A DNA stretch of 43,490 nt from Actinomycetota bacterium (GTDB lineage: Bacteria > Actinomycetota > Acidimicrobiia > Acidimicrobiales > Ilumatobacteraceae): assembly GCA_009703055.1 (NCBI GenBank), contig WLGW01000007.1, forward strand, positions 1 to 43,490, in the 5' to 3' direction. The notes beneath the pieces are model-generated. The model did no database searches. It saw only the letters and a program-made list of their open reading frames with translations, and was not told where the DNA came from. A program made the translations under genes and the position numbers. Below, one piece after another: positions 1 to 7,313 of this stretch (position 1 is the stretch's first letter; every line of letters starts with the position of its first letter).

Positions 1-1
1 A

Positions 2-1087
2 AAGTACGTCTTGAATACTGACGGCTCTCTTGGTGCGCGCAATGACGTGAAGTGTGTGAGCATCGAGCACAAGACCGGCATCAAGGCAAGCCCCACGTGT
101 GTGTTGTCGTTCGGTGACGAAGGCGGCGCGGTGGGCTATCTCATCGGTGAAGAGAATCACGGCATGTCCTACATGTTTACGATGATGAACCAAGCACGTC
201 TTGGCGTTGGTCTCGAAGGTATGGCTCTCATCGAGCGCGCGTATCAGCAGTCAGTCGAATATGCAGTACAGCGCAAGCAAGGCCGTGCACCAGGAGCCCC
301 AGCAGGGGAAAGTTCGTCCATCATTCTTCACCCCGATGTGAAGCGCATGTTGGTGACAATGAAGAGCACGATTGAAGCACTTCGTCGCATCATCTATTGG
401 AACGCTGCGTGCCTCGATATCGCAGCACATCACACTGATGCTGCAGAACGTGAAAAAGCTTCTGACATTGCTGCACTCTTGACACCCATCTCGAAGGGGT
501 GGGGAACCGACATGAGCGTTGAACTCACAGGAATGGCTGTGCAGATTCACGGCGGTATGGGATTCATTGAGGAGACCGGTGTTGCGCAGCATTATCGTGA
601 TGCTCGAATCACCACTATCTATGAGGGAACCAATGGCATCCAAGCGATGGACCTTGTGGGCCGCAAGTTAGGAATGAAGGGCGGCGCAGTCGTCCTTGGC
701 TTGTTCGACGAGATGGACGTCATGCACGACAAGTTGCTGAAGCATCCTGAACTCCTTGCTTCAGCTGCCGAGCTGAAGTCAGCAGTGACAGTAGTGCGTG
801 GAACAACGAACTGGTTCTTTGAAAATGCCACGAACCAGGTTGCAGTGCTCTCGGGCGCGACTCCATACCTTCGTCAGTTATCAACGCTTGTTGGTGGCTA
901 CGTAATGGCAAAGTCTGCACACATTGCTCTTCATTCAGATCTGTCTGAAGAAGAGAAGAGCGCAAAGATCAACACCGCTCGCTTCTTCTGTGAACAACTG
1001 CTTCCCGCTGTGCATGGTCTCAGTGGCGCAGTCATGGGTGACGACGCATTACTGATGTCGTTTACTGAAGAAGCACTCGCGTTCTAA
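2..1087 (+). CDS. Acyl-CoA dehydrogenase, C-terminal part (5' end outside window)
   Basis: This is the C-terminal part of a large FadE-type acyl-CoA dehydrogenase, an FAD enzyme that introduces the alpha-beta double bond in beta-oxidation. The reading frame is open to the left edge, so the N-terminal domain lies outside the window; a TTG at 11 is internal. Visible hallmarks are GEENHGMSYMF followed by MNQARLGVGLEGMALIERAY, the substrate and FAD region, then VQIHGGMGFIEE and YRDARITTIYEGTNGIQAMD, the FAD-binding C-terminal helix signature. About 130 further residues follow, matching the extra C-terminal domain of the roughly 600-residue subfamily that includes mycobacterial FadE5. A thiolase and a biotin carboxylase elsewhere in the window fit lipid catabolism. 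The family is clear; the chain-length preference cannot be read from the sequence. Confidence 0.9.
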   Translation, partial: KYVLNTDGSLGARNDVKCVSIEHKTGIKASPTCVLSFGDEGGAVGYLIGEENHGMSYMFTMMNQARLGVGLEGMALIERAYQQSVEYAVQRKQGRAPGAPAGESSSIILHPDVKRMLVTMKSTIEALRRIIYWNAACLDIAAHHTDAAEREKASDIAALLTPISKGWGTDMSVELTGMAVQIHGGMGFIEETGVAQHYRDARITTIYEGTNGIQAMDLVGRKLGMKGGAVVLGLFDEMDVMHDKLLKHPELLASAAELKSAVTVVRGTTNWFFENATNQVAVLSGATPYLRQLSTLVGGYVMAKSAHIALHSDLSEEEKSAKINTARFFCEQLLPAVHGLSGAVMGDDALLMSFTEEALAF

Positions 1088-1471
1088 TTAGAGATCAATG
1101 GCATGGGCGCGTAATGCGTCCATGTCGCAAAACTCACTAGCCGCAATATGCGTACTGCGCAGTTTCACCTGTGGTGCTGTGCCTGCTTCGTATGCCTCTT
1201 GCCAGCGTGGCGCACACAAACACCACTGGTCCCCAGCCTTCAGGCCAGCGAATCCGAACTGGGGCATCGGGGTAGACAGGTCATTGCCAGCGTTCTTGGA
1301 GAACTCGAGAAATGCATCGGTCATAATCGCGCAGACAGCGTGCACGCCTGTGTCGTCGCCACCCACTTCACAACAGCCCGTGCGATAAAAGCCTGTCATC
1401 GGAGATGTGCAACATGTCTGTAGAGGCTCACCCAATACGTTGACTTGGTCTGTTTGCGTGAATCCGTCCAT
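1088..1471 (-). CDS. DUF2237 family protein
   Basis: A 127-residue protein that matches the DUF2237 family of small conserved bacterial proteins of unknown function. Diagnostic stretches are NVLGEPLQTC near the N-terminus, TGFYRTGCCEVGGDDTG, VCAIMTDAFLEFSK, GNDLSTPMPQFGFAGLK and DQWCLCAPRWQEA. It is rich in conserved cysteines (GCC, WCLC), so metal or redox chemistry is possible, but no activity is established. The reading frame stays open for about 115 codons further upstream, but that part overlaps gltX and bears no family similarity. The ATG at 1471 fits the family and has a TAGCGT box 7 nt before it. The gene is divergent from gltX and its stop abuts the acyl-CoA dehydrogenase stop with no spacer. 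Confidence 0.85.
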   Translation of the reverse strand: MDGFTQTDQVNVLGEPLQTCCTSPMTGFYRTGCCEVGGDDTGVHAVCAIMTDAFLEFSKNAGNDLSTPMPQFGFAGLKAGDQWCLCAPRWQEAYEAGTAPQVKLRSTHIAASEFCDMDALRAHAIDL

Positions 1472-1478
1472 GTGGTTC

Positions 1479-1484
1479 ACGCTA
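1479..1484 (-). promoter_or_regulatory. -10-like box (TAGCGT) for DUF2237 gene
   Basis: On the minus strand TAGCGT lies 7 nt before the ATG at 1471. This matches the TANNNT actinobacterial -10 consensus and would place the transcript start at the start codon (leaderless). No convincing -35 is seen. Confidence 0.4.
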
Positions 1485-1514
1485 TCTGTCACGCTTGACC
1501 AGCGAGGGCACAAG

Positions 1515-1520
1515 TAGCCT
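1515..1520 (+). promoter_or_regulatory. -10-like box (TAGCCT) for gltX
   Basis: TAGCCT lies 8 nt before the gltX ATG, compatible with a leaderless or very short-leader transcript. A GAAGG at 1521-1525 is too close to the ATG for good Shine-Dalgarno spacing. Confidence 0.35.
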
Positions 1521-1528
1521 GAAGGCAC

Positions 1529-2932
1529 ATGTCTGACGCCCCTCGCTACCGTTTCGCCCCTTCGCCCACTGGCTTCTTCCACGTGGGTGGTGCTCGCACT
1601 GCTTTGTATAACTGGGCTCTCACTCTTCGCACCGGTGGCACTTTTGTTCTCCGCATCGAGGACACTGATGAGTCCCGTAATAGCCCTGAGTGGACACAGG
1701 GCATCATCGATGCATTGGCGTGGCTGGGGATTGACTCCTCGCATCCGCAGTTCGAAGGTCCGTATTTCCAAAGTCAGAACGCTGCACTTCACGTGGCGGC
1801 AGCTCACAAGCTTTTTGAACAAGGCAATGCCTATTGGTGTGACCTCACCGCAGACCAGATTCAGGCGCGTTCAAAAGAGACGGGCAAGCAGGGCTACGAC
1901 GGCTACTCACGTGATCGCGGACTGACCGGTGGCCCAGGGCAGGTTCTTCGCTTCCGTGTGCCTGCAGGCCAGACAATCGTGCAAGACCTCGTGCGCGGAC
2001 AAGTGGAATTCTCCAATGACACCATCGAAGACTTTGTGTTGTTGCGGAGCAATGGAAGCCCCATGTTCTTGCTTGCAAATGTTGTCGATGACATCGAAAT
2101 GAAAGTGTCCAACGTTGTTCGTGCAGAAGAGCATCTTCCGAACACGCCGAAGCAACAGATGATCTGGGATGCGCTGGGACACACTCCACCTATCTGGGCG
2201 CATGTACCGGTCTTGGTGAATGAGCAGCGCAAGAAATTGTCAAAGCGTCGTGACAAGGTCGCTCTTGAGCAGTATCGCGAAGAGGGAATCCTGCCTGATG
2301 CGATGGTGAACTACCTGATGACACTCGGGTGGGCGCCAGCAGGGGACACAGAGATAGTTCCATGGCAGCACATTGTTGACGAGTTCCGTTTGGAAGACGT
2401 CAACCATTCACCGGCGTTCTTTGACATCAAGAAACTGAACAGCTTTAACGGTGACTATGTTCGCGCAATGAGCCTTGATGAATTCATCGCTGGATGTGCT
2501 CCACATTTAGAGAATGCGCCATGGCCGGCCGAAAGATTCAACCCAGAGGTATTCTCACAACTTGCCTTGTTGGTGCAAACGCGTGTGGTCACGCTGTCAG
2601 AAGTTCCAGCAATGGTGGACTTCGTCTTCTTAGAGAATCCCATCATCGATGAGGACGCATGGGCGAAGACGATGGCTTCCGATCTCGCTGTCAATGTCTT
2701 GCGTGATTACGCCGGTGCCATCACATCGTGTGAGTGGAACCATGATGCACTCAAGGCGGCATTGGAAGCTTGGACTGAGGCGAACGGATTGAAGCTGGGC
2801 AAAACACAAGCGCCCATCCGTGTTGCAATCACTGGAAGAACCGTGGGTCCTCCATTGTTTGAGAGCATTGAAGTTCTCGGCCGTGAAGAGACTCTTCGAC
2901 GCCTGCAATCAGCAATCACACGTATTGGCTAG
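1529..2932 (+). CDS. gltX: Glutamyl-tRNA synthetase
   Basis: A class I aminoacyl-tRNA synthetase of 467 residues, the usual length for GluRS. The N-terminal Rossmann fold begins [20 protein letters not shown], where the HIGH-type motif reads [18 protein letters not shown] follows, and the KMSKS-type loop is KLSKRRD near residue 237. The C-terminal half is the alpha-helical anticodon-binding region ending in [18 protein letters not shown]. In most Actinobacteria GluRS also charges tRNA-Gln, which GatCAB then amidates. Consistent with that, tRNA-Gln and tRNA-Glu genes lie 0.7 and 0.85 kb downstream and no glutaminyl-tRNA synthetase is seen here. The next gene starts 3 nt after the stop, so the two are probably co-transcribed. 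Confidence 0.97.
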   Translation: MSDAPRYRFAPSPTGFFHVGGARTALYNWALTLRTGGTFVLRIEDTDESRNSPEWTQGIIDALAWLGIDSSHPQFEGPYFQSQNAALHVAAAHKLFEQGNAYWCDLTADQIQARSKETGKQGYDGYSRDRGLTGGPGQVLRFRVPAGQTIVQDLVRGQVEFSNDTIEDFVLLRSNGSPMFLLANVVDDIEMKVSNVVRAEEHLPNTPKQQMIWDALGHTPPIWAHVPVLVNEQRKKLSKRRDKVALEQYREEGILPDAMVNYLMTLGWAPAGDTEIVPWQHIVDEFRLEDVNHSPAFFDIKKLNSFNGDYVRAMSLDEFIAGCAPHLENAPWPAERFNPEVFSQLALLVQTRVVTLSEVPAMVDFVFLENPIIDEDAWAKTMASDLAVNVLRDYAGAITSCEWNHDALKAALEAWTEANGLKLGKTQAPIRVAITGRTVGPPLFESIEVLGREETLRRLQSAITRIG

Positions 2933-2935
2933 TTC

Positions 2936-3553
2936 ATGACATTCGTCAGATCGTCTTTTCGTGTTGCAAGTGCAGTTGTCGTTGCAATGTGTTTATACGC
3001 AGTGATCACCTTTGTCTCAATTTTCTCTGTGGGGAATACAGACAAAGGCGAAACCGCAGATGCTGTTGTGGTGATGGGCGCAGCGCAATATGACGGAACT
3101 CCGTCTCCCATGTTGGAATCACGTTTACAGCACGCTCTTGATTTGTATAAGCAAGGCCGTGTGAAAGTCATCGCAGTCACAGGTGGAAAGATTCCGGGCG
3201 ACCGATTCACAGAAGCTGCTGCATCGCGTCGTTGGCTGACGGATCGGGGAGTGCCTGCATCGGTCATCATTCGTGAAGACATCGGACGTTCGACATGGGA
3301 GTCTTTGAGTTCTCTTGCCCCAGTTCTTCGTCAGAACAACATTTCATCGGTACTTGTCTCCACTGATCGTTGGCACATGCAGAGGTGTTTGCTCTCGCTA
3401 CGCGAGCTCGGCGTCCAAGCACGACCATCTGCGACCGCCACAAGCCCACTGCAGGGCGCGCAGCGTGCGTGGGGCAAATATGCCAAGGAGACCGTTGGGG
3501 TGGGCCTCGGGCGGATCATCGGTTTCGACCGACTGTTGTCCATCACTGGTTGA
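2936..3553 (+). CDS. YdcF/SanA-like DUF218 membrane-anchored protein
   Basis: A 205-residue protein with one N-terminal membrane segment (about residues 10-31) followed by a DUF218 domain. Family hallmarks are ADAVVVMGAAQYDGTPSP, the ESRLQHALDLYKQG helix, VIAVTGGKIPGDRFTEA, and ISSVLVSTDRWHMQRCLLSL, where the family carries a conserved H/R region. DUF218 proteins include YdcF and SanA, linked to envelope integrity and vancomycin tolerance; the biochemical activity is not established. It starts 3 nt after gltX and likely shares its transcript. The two tRNA genes follow on the same strand. Confidence 0.85.
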   Translation: MTFVRSSFRVASAVVVAMCLYAVITFVSIFSVGNTDKGETADAVVVMGAAQYDGTPSPMLESRLQHALDLYKQGRVKVIAVTGGKIPGDRFTEAAASRRWLTDRGVPASVIIREDIGRSTWESLSSLAPVLRQNNISSVLVSTDRWHMQRCLLSLRELGVQARPSATATSPLQGAQRAWGKYAKETVGVGLGRIIGFDRLLSITG

Positions 3554-3588
3554 CGAATTCATTTGTGGTGAGCCCGAAATCTGCTCGC

Positions 3589-3594
3589 TAGCAT
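3589..3594 (+). promoter_or_regulatory. Possible -10 of tRNA-Gln promoter (TAGCAT)
   Basis: TAGCAT lies 11 nt before the mature tRNA 5' end. A TTGTGG at 3563-3568 could act as -35, but the spacer is 20 nt, longer than usual. The call is weak. Confidence 0.25.
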
Positions 3595-3605
3595 GGTCAA
3601 CGCAC

Positions 3606-3677
3606 TGGGGAATGGTGTAATTGGCAACACAGCAGTTTCTGGTACTGTTATTCAGGGTTCGAGTCCTTGTTCCCCAA
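3606..3677 (+). tRNA. tRNA-Gln (anticodon CTG)
   Basis: A 72-nt cloverleaf. The acceptor stem pairs TGGGGAA (3606-3612) with TTCCCCA (3670-3676), and the discriminator is A at 3677. The D stem is GTG/CAC. The anticodon stem pairs GCAGT with ACTGT and has loop TTCTGGT, giving anticodon CTG at 3639-3641, which reads CAG. The T loop is TTCGAGT. The CCA end is not encoded (CAA follows). A rho-independent terminator follows about 26 nt later. Confidence 0.95.
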
Positions 3678-3703
3678 CAAAATCAAGCGCAAATGTGTTT
3701 GAA

Positions 3704-3730
3704 GACCTCCGCAGTGCGGGGGTCTTTTTC
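3704..3730 (+). terminator. Rho-independent terminator after tRNA-Gln
   Basis: The stem GACCTCCGC (3704-3712) pairs with GCGGGGGTC (3716-3724) across a 3-nt loop, with one G-T pair. A T-rich run from 3725 follows. It ends the tRNA-Gln transcript and separates it from tRNA-Glu. Confidence 0.85.
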
Positions 3731-3761
3731 TTTCTCCGAGTGTCTCAGCGCAGACCGCAGG

Positions 3762-3767
3762 TAGATT
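3762..3767 (+). promoter_or_regulatory. Possible -10 of tRNA-Glu promoter (TAGATT)
   Basis: TAGATT lies 14 nt before the mature tRNA-Glu 5' end and just after the tRNA-Gln terminator, so an independent promoter is expected in this gap. No clear -35 is visible. Confidence 0.3.
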
Positions 3768-3781
3768 TGATTTCGCTACAG

Positions 3782-3857
3782 GCTCCCATCGTCTAGTGGC
3801 CTAGGACACCACCCTCTCAAGGTGGCGGCACGGGTTCGAATCCCGTTGGGAGTGCCA
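3782..3857 (+). tRNA. tRNA-Glu (anticodon CTC), CCA encoded
   Basis: A complete 76-nt tRNA. The acceptor pairs GCTCCCA (3782-3788) with TGGGAGT (3847-3853), with a G-T pair at the end; the discriminator is G and CCA is encoded at 3855-3857. The anticodon stem pairs CCACC with GGTGG around loop CTCTCAA, so the anticodon is CTC at 3816-3818 and reads GAG. The T stem is ACGGG/CCCGT with loop TTCGAAT. The 3' half from 3830 onward is repeated exactly 769 bp downstream, the pattern left by integration into a tRNA gene. Confidence 0.95.
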
Positions 3858-3860
3858 ATT
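3830..3860 (+). repeat. Direct repeat, left copy (att-like, overlaps tRNA-Glu 3' end)
   Basis: A 31-bp sequence covering the T arm, the 3' acceptor strand, CCA and three more bases of the tRNA-Glu locus. It is identical to 4599-4629. Similarity continues past one mismatch for four more bases. It starts inside the tRNA and regenerates a functional 3' end, as typical attL/attR pairs do. Confidence 0.8.
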
Positions 3861-3918
3861 GACTACGCCGCTACGTGGGTGCGGTTGTTTCCCCATTTGA
3901 CCTAATCATTTATTTCCT

Positions 3919-3945
3919 TTGTCGGAAAATGCGGATTCTTATTCT
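3919..3945 (+). promoter_or_regulatory. Possible promoter of the cassette lipoprotein gene
   Basis: TTGTCG (3919-3924) and TATTCT (3940-3945) form a possible -35/-10 pair with a short 15-nt spacer in the AT-rich stretch before the gene. TAGAGT at 3951-3956 is an alternative -10. Neither is decisive. Confidence 0.25.
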
Positions 3946-3997
3946 TCGTCTAGAGTGCGGAACTGACTGAACCAAGTCAGATGTTTAGGGGGCACCA

Positions 3998-4501
3998 GTG
4001 AAAAGGGAAACAAGGACTTTGCAAGATAGTCGGAACTTGTTGATGAGTTTTTTGGGAATGGTCTGTATCTCAATAATTTTCGCATCCTGTGGAAGTAGTC
4101 AGTCGACCGATTCGGATGTACAGGCAACGACAACGACAGTAAAGGAAGGAGCAACGTGGGTCATCGTTAATCCAATTGATGCCTATGCTGCTCCATTTGC
4201 TCAGGCTGTCTGCGACACCCTGACTGTGTGGAAGCCGCCAGTAGATAGCACAACTAAAGAGGTCGCTGATTTCACAAAGCGTGTTGCGGCGTTGAAGAGG
4301 ATGATTGGATCTCCCGATGATGCCACCTTCAGCATGACCTATTGGGGTCTTTATGGAATTGCTAATGCGGCTCTTGAGTATGAGCGAAAGTATCCAAATG
4401 CTGAGACTCGTGGATGGTCGTTATCAATGGGCATCAGACATGAATGTGTTCCTCTCAACTTGACAGAAGAGAACTCAAAGTACGCATTGATGCCTGATTA
4501 A
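3998..4501 (+). CDS. Small predicted lipoprotein inside the tRNA-Glu cassette
   Basis: A 167-residue protein I do not recognise. It has a charged N-terminus (MKRETRTLQDSRN), a hydrophobic stretch LLMSFLGMVCISIIFA and a lipobox FASC, so it is probably a lipoprotein with the modified Cys near residue 31. A short Thr-rich linker (ATTTTVKEG) follows. The mature part is alpha/loop-like (CDTLTVWKPPVDST, VADFTKRVAALKRMIG, YWGLYGIANAALEYERKY, IRHECVPLNL) and has two further cysteines. The GTG start at 3998 is supported by AGGGGG at 3987-3992. It is the only gene between the two tRNA-Glu repeats, and its composition is more AT-rich than the neighbours, which is consistent with transfer. No function can be assigned. 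Confidence 0.75.
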   Translation: MKRETRTLQDSRNLLMSFLGMVCISIIFASCGSSQSTDSDVQATTTTVKEGATWVIVNPIDAYAAPFAQAVCDTLTVWKPPVDSTTKEVADFTKRVAALKRMIGSPDDATFSMTYWGLYGIANAALEYERKYPNAETRGWSLSMGIRHECVPLNLTEENSKYALMPD

Positions 4502-4598
4502 ACCTTTAGAAAAAATGGCAGGCTCGACAGCAGGTTCTGCCAGGTCTTCTTGGTTCTTACATCCGTCAAGGAAAACGGAGTGTGAGGCGAGAATTGGA

Positions 4599-4629
4599 AC
4601 GGGTTCGAATCCCGTTGGGAGTGCCAATT
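4599..4629 (+). repeat. Direct repeat, right copy (att-like tRNA-Glu 3' fragment)
   Basis: Exact copy of 3830-3860. It contains only the T arm, the 3' acceptor strand and CCA, without the rest of the tRNA. It is therefore a fragment rather than a second tRNA gene and marks the right end of the putative cassette. Confidence 0.8.
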
Positions 4630-4631
4630 AA

Positions 4632-5468
4632 CTAAGCAGTTGCCTGCACTGGCTCGCCCTCGCCAACACGAAGCATTTTTGCTCTATTCAACGAGCCGTG
4701 CGCACGAAGTTCCTCAGCCGTGAGTTGAGTACGCAGCGTTCCAAAGAGAAGGTCTGCAAGTGGCAAAAGGAAATTCAGATTCTCTCCTAGTGACACGTGG
4801 TGGATGTAGTGGTGGTTGTCTAAGAACCTGAACCATGGTTGTGCCTCGACAATGCGGTGACTTCCTGGTCGATGAATCGTGTCATGAACAACGATGAACA
4901 AGTTGGACACCACGATGGACCCAACAATGAGACCACTGAGAAAAACTGGGTCCTTCGTAATTATCCAGCCCGGTAGCCACATGAAGAGTGCGCCGAATGC
5001 CATGTACCAAGTGAAGTGTGCAATTCGAATTGCGGCGTTACCCCAATAGGTTTCGGTGCTGGTTCGACTATCTGATTGCAGTGTGAGCCGACGAGCAGAG
5101 CCACCTGTGACGTAACGCCAGGTGGGGAAGTAGGCGAAGTGATGTGCGGTGTGCACTGAATAGATACGAGAGAGTGCTTGGATCACCGGTTGGTGATACA
5201 CGAAGCGATGGACAAACCACTCAATGGGTGAAGCGAGAAAAGGAACGATGGCCACGCCAATGGCGAAGGCACCTAACTCTTTTGGGAAGGACTCTCCCTT
5301 CATTGTTGAGACCCACGCCATTGCAGCAACAGAAATGAGAACAATGACAACGGTCCAGAACACGAGGCGAACTCGGTGCACTTGCGTCACTCGTAGCGGC
5401 TGGGCCCTTCCATTGTGGTGCTGTCTTTCATGCTCATGTAGTACTTCTTGAATATGTGCATCGCTCAT
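4632..5468 (-). CDS. Sterol desaturase / fatty acid hydroxylase family membrane protein
   Basis: A 278-residue integral membrane protein with the histidine clusters of the fatty acid hydroxylase superfamily (diiron enzymes acting on lipids, carotenoids or sterols). In order: HRFVYH (87-92), HTAHH (106-110), HDTIH (195-199) and HHYIHH (219-224), followed by the typical LNFLLPLADLLFGTLR tail. Hydrophobic segments lie around residues 35-55, 65-82, 150-170 and 175-195. The ATG at 5468 has TATCTT 6 nt upstream. The stop codon lies 3 bp from the right copy of the tRNA-Glu repeat. The substrate cannot be predicted; carotenoid and hopanoid or fatty-acid hydroxylation are all possible. Confidence 0.88.
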   Translation of the reverse strand: MSDAHIQEVLHEHERQHHNGRAQPLRVTQVHRVRLVFWTVVIVLISVAAMAWVSTMKGESFPKELGAFAIGVAIVPFLASPIEWFVHRFVYHQPVIQALSRIYSVHTAHHFAYFPTWRYVTGGSARRLTLQSDSRTSTETYWGNAAIRIAHFTWYMAFGALFMWLPGWIITKDPVFLSGLIVGSIVVSNLFIVVHDTIHRPGSHRIVEAQPWFRFLDNHHYIHHVSLGENLNFLLPLADLLFGTLRTQLTAEELRAHGSLNRAKMLRVGEGEPVQATA

Positions 5469-5474
5469 AACTGC

Positions 5475-5480
5475 AAGATA
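5475..5480 (-). promoter_or_regulatory. -10-like box (TATCTT) for hydroxylase-family gene
   Basis: On the minus strand TATCTT lies 6 nt before the ATG at 5468, placing the transcript start at the start codon. A GTGACG sits about 16 nt further upstream as a possible -35. Confidence 0.45.
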
Positions 5481-5549
5481 TGCAATGCCGGTAGGGCGTC
5501 ACGATGGATGAACATACTGTTCCGCGAGATAGTGAAAGACTAAGGACGT

Positions 5550-6374
5550 ATGTTCGCTAGCTTGCTGTCAATTCCTCAAGCAATCCTTCTGGGAATTGTT
5601 GAAGGCATCACTGAGTTCTTGCCAGTGTCCTCAACAGGACATTTGCTCGTTGTTGGTCACCTCATTGATTTTGGTACCGGCGATTCAAAAACTGCAGGGG
5701 ATACCTATGCAGTAGCGATTCAGTTTGGCGCAATTCTTGCGGTTGCATTTTTGTATCGAGCTCGACTGTTCTCTATGTTGCGTGGTCTTGCGGGGTCAGA
5801 TGCACATGGGCGGTCATCTCTGATTGCGCTCGTCACTGCTTTTATTCCAGCAGCAGTTTTTGGTGTTCTCGCAGGTGACGCAATCAAGGATGCATTGTTC
5901 GGGCCGATCCCAGTCATGATTGCCTGGGCAGTCGGTGGCGTGGTGTTGCTTCGTTGGGTACCGAGAGGTGGTACGAGTGAACTACATGAACTCACAGTTC
6001 GCATGGCGTTCTTGATCGGCATTGCACAGGGGATTGCTCTGTGGCCGGGATTTAGCCGAAGTCTTGTCACCTTGATTGCGGGACTTGCCCTAGGCCTGAC
6101 GCTTTCGGCCGCAATTGAGTTCAGTTTTCTTCTTGGTCTCGTCACATTGAGTGCAGCAACTGCGTTTGATCTTGCGAAACACGGCGGTGAATTGATTGAC
6201 AAATTTGGTGTGATGACTCCAATGATCGGTCTCGTCTGTGCATTCATCACAGCGCTCATTGCAGTGCGCTGGATGGTGGGCTATCTCAACAGCAAGTCAC
6301 TAGCAATTTTTGGCTGGTACCGACTTGGCGCCGCTGCAGTGTGTGGAGTGCTGTTGCTTACAAACGTTCTGTAG
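5550..6374 (+). CDS. uppP: Undecaprenyl-diphosphatase
   Basis: A polytopic membrane enzyme of 274 residues that dephosphorylates undecaprenyl pyrophosphate and so recycles the lipid carrier for peptidoglycan and other wall polymers. The first signature is EGITEFLPVSSTGH (residues 18-31) with the catalytic Glu and Ser region. The second is PGFSRSLVTLIAGLALG, where the conserved SRSG of most homologues reads SRSL, followed by EFSFLLGLV. About eight hydrophobic segments are evident. It is convergent with the following gene: its TAG at 6372-6374 directly abuts the opposite stop. It supplies the same carrier pool used by the galactan and LCP proteins in this window. Confidence 0.95.
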   Translation: MFASLLSIPQAILLGIVEGITEFLPVSSTGHLLVVGHLIDFGTGDSKTAGDTYAVAIQFGAILAVAFLYRARLFSMLRGLAGSDAHGRSSLIALVTAFIPAAVFGVLAGDAIKDALFGPIPVMIAWAVGGVVLLRWVPRGGTSELHELTVRMAFLIGIAQGIALWPGFSRSLVTLIAGLALGLTLSAAIEFSFLLGLVTLSAATAFDLAKHGGELIDKFGVMTPMIGLVCAFITALIAVRWMVGYLNSKSLAIFGWYRLGAAAVCGVLLLTNVL

Positions 6375-7310
6375 TTACAGGTGAGGGATGATCTCTGAGC
6401 CGATGAGTTCAATCTGCTCGAGGTCGCTGAGGTCGAGGAACTGCAGATACAAACGAGAGACTCCGAGGCTTCCCCAATCAGCAATCTTCTGCAGAGCTTC
6501 GTCGGGAGTGCCGCATAGGCCGTTCTGCTTCAGTTCATCGACCTCACGGCCAATGGCTGCGGCACGACGTGTAATTTCTGCATCTGTGCGACCGATGCAG
6601 ACAACTTGCGCTGTTGAGTACACGAGGCTCTCGGGGTCGCGTCCAATTGTTGTGCAGGCTGCACGGACTCTGTCGCGTTGTTCGATGAAGCGATCAGGGC
6701 TTTGGAAGGGCAGGTTGAACTCTGCGGCGAATCGTGCTGCCAGCATGGGCGTGCGTTTGGGGCCGCCGCCGCCCACGATGATGGGAGGAGGAGACTGAAT
6801 GGGCTTGGGAAGCGCAGGGGAATTAGTCACTGAGTAGTGCTTGCCTGCAAACGAGAAGGATTCACCAAGAGGTGTATTCCACAGTCCTGTGATGACTTCA
6901 AGCTGCTCGGTGAGGATGTCGAAGCGTTCACCAATCGCAGGGAAGGGAATTCCGTATGACGTATGTTCGACGCCGTACCAACCTGCGCCGAGGCCAAGCT
7001 CGATGCGACCATTCGACATGTCGTCAACATTGGCCACGCTGATCGCGAGAACACCGGGATTGCGAAATGTTGCTGAGTTCACCAATGTGCCGAGACGAAT
7101 GGTGCTCGTCTCGCGAGCGATGCCAGCAAGTGTGATCCACGCGTCACTTGGGCCAGGTAGTCCATTGAAGTGAGTTCCCATGACTTGGTAGTGATCACTA
7201 CGGAAGAATGCATTGAATCCGGCACGTTCAGCACACTGTGCCACTGCCAGGAGTTGGCCATAGCTGGCACCTTGTTGGGGTTCTGTAAAAACGCGTAGGT
7301 CCACGCGCAC
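6375..7310 (-). CDS. LLM class F420-dependent oxidoreductase
   Basis: A luciferase-like monooxygenase-fold protein of 311 residues. It shows the TIM-barrel pattern of F420-dependent members: AERAGFNAFFRSDHY, RLGTLVNSATFRNPGVLA, DMSNGRIELGLGAGWY, GERFDILTEQLEVI and PIIVGGGGPKRT, the phosphate-binding turn. F420 use is inferred from the GRIELGLGAGW and GGGGPKRT segments common to this actinobacterial group; the substrate is unknown. The frame starts with GTG at 7310, and a GTG two codons later (7304) is an equally possible start. It lies 3 nt downstream of the SGNH gene, so the two probably form an operon. Confidence 0.85.
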   Translation of the reverse strand: MRVDLRVFTEPQQGASYGQLLAVAQCAERAGFNAFFRSDHYQVMGTHFNGLPGPSDAWITLAGIARETSTIRLGTLVNSATFRNPGVLAISVANVDDMSNGRIELGLGAGWYGVEHTSYGIPFPAIGERFDILTEQLEVITGLWNTPLGESFSFAGKHYSVTNSPALPKPIQSPPPIIVGGGGPKRTPMLAARFAAEFNLPFQSPDRFIEQRDRVRAACTTIGRDPESLVYSTAQVVCIGRTDAEITRRAAAIGREVDELKQNGLCGTPDEALQKIADWGSLGVSRLYLQFLDLSDLEQIELIGSEIIPHL

Positions 7311-7313
7311 AAC

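Larger units (their letters stand above)
3830..4629. mobile_element. Putative minimal tRNA-Glu-integrated cassette (about 0.77 kb)
   Basis: Two exact 31-bp copies of the tRNA-Glu 3' end, 769 bp apart, bracket a segment that is visibly more AT-rich than its surroundings. It carries a single GTG-started lipoprotein gene. There is no integrase, recombinase or replication gene inside. The right repeat ends 3 bp before the stop codon of the next gene, so the presumed ancestral order was tRNA-Glu directly followed by the hydroxylase-like gene. It could be a remnant of a larger integrated element reduced by deletion, or a cassette mobilised in trans by an integrase encoded elsewhere. The repeat structure is seen directly; mobility is inferred. 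Confidence 0.55.

Noticed and set aside
1472-1822. N-terminal extension of the DUF2237 frame to 244 residues
   Set aside because: The extra part lies antisense to gltX and has no family-like sequence. The ATG at 1471 gives the normal family length and has its own -10-like box.
3866-3890. CCGC...GCGG hairpin just after tRNA-Glu as a terminator
   Set aside because: Only four pairs with a long loop; the T tract is short and interrupted.
4516-4542. Hairpin TGGCAG...CTGCCA after the cassette lipoprotein as a terminator
   Set aside because: The loop is 15 nt, the stem only 6 bp, and the following stretch is not a T run. It is too weak to annotate.
4599-4629. A second tRNA-Glu gene
   Set aside because: Only the T arm and 3' acceptor strand are present; no D arm, anticodon arm or 5' acceptor strand precedes it.
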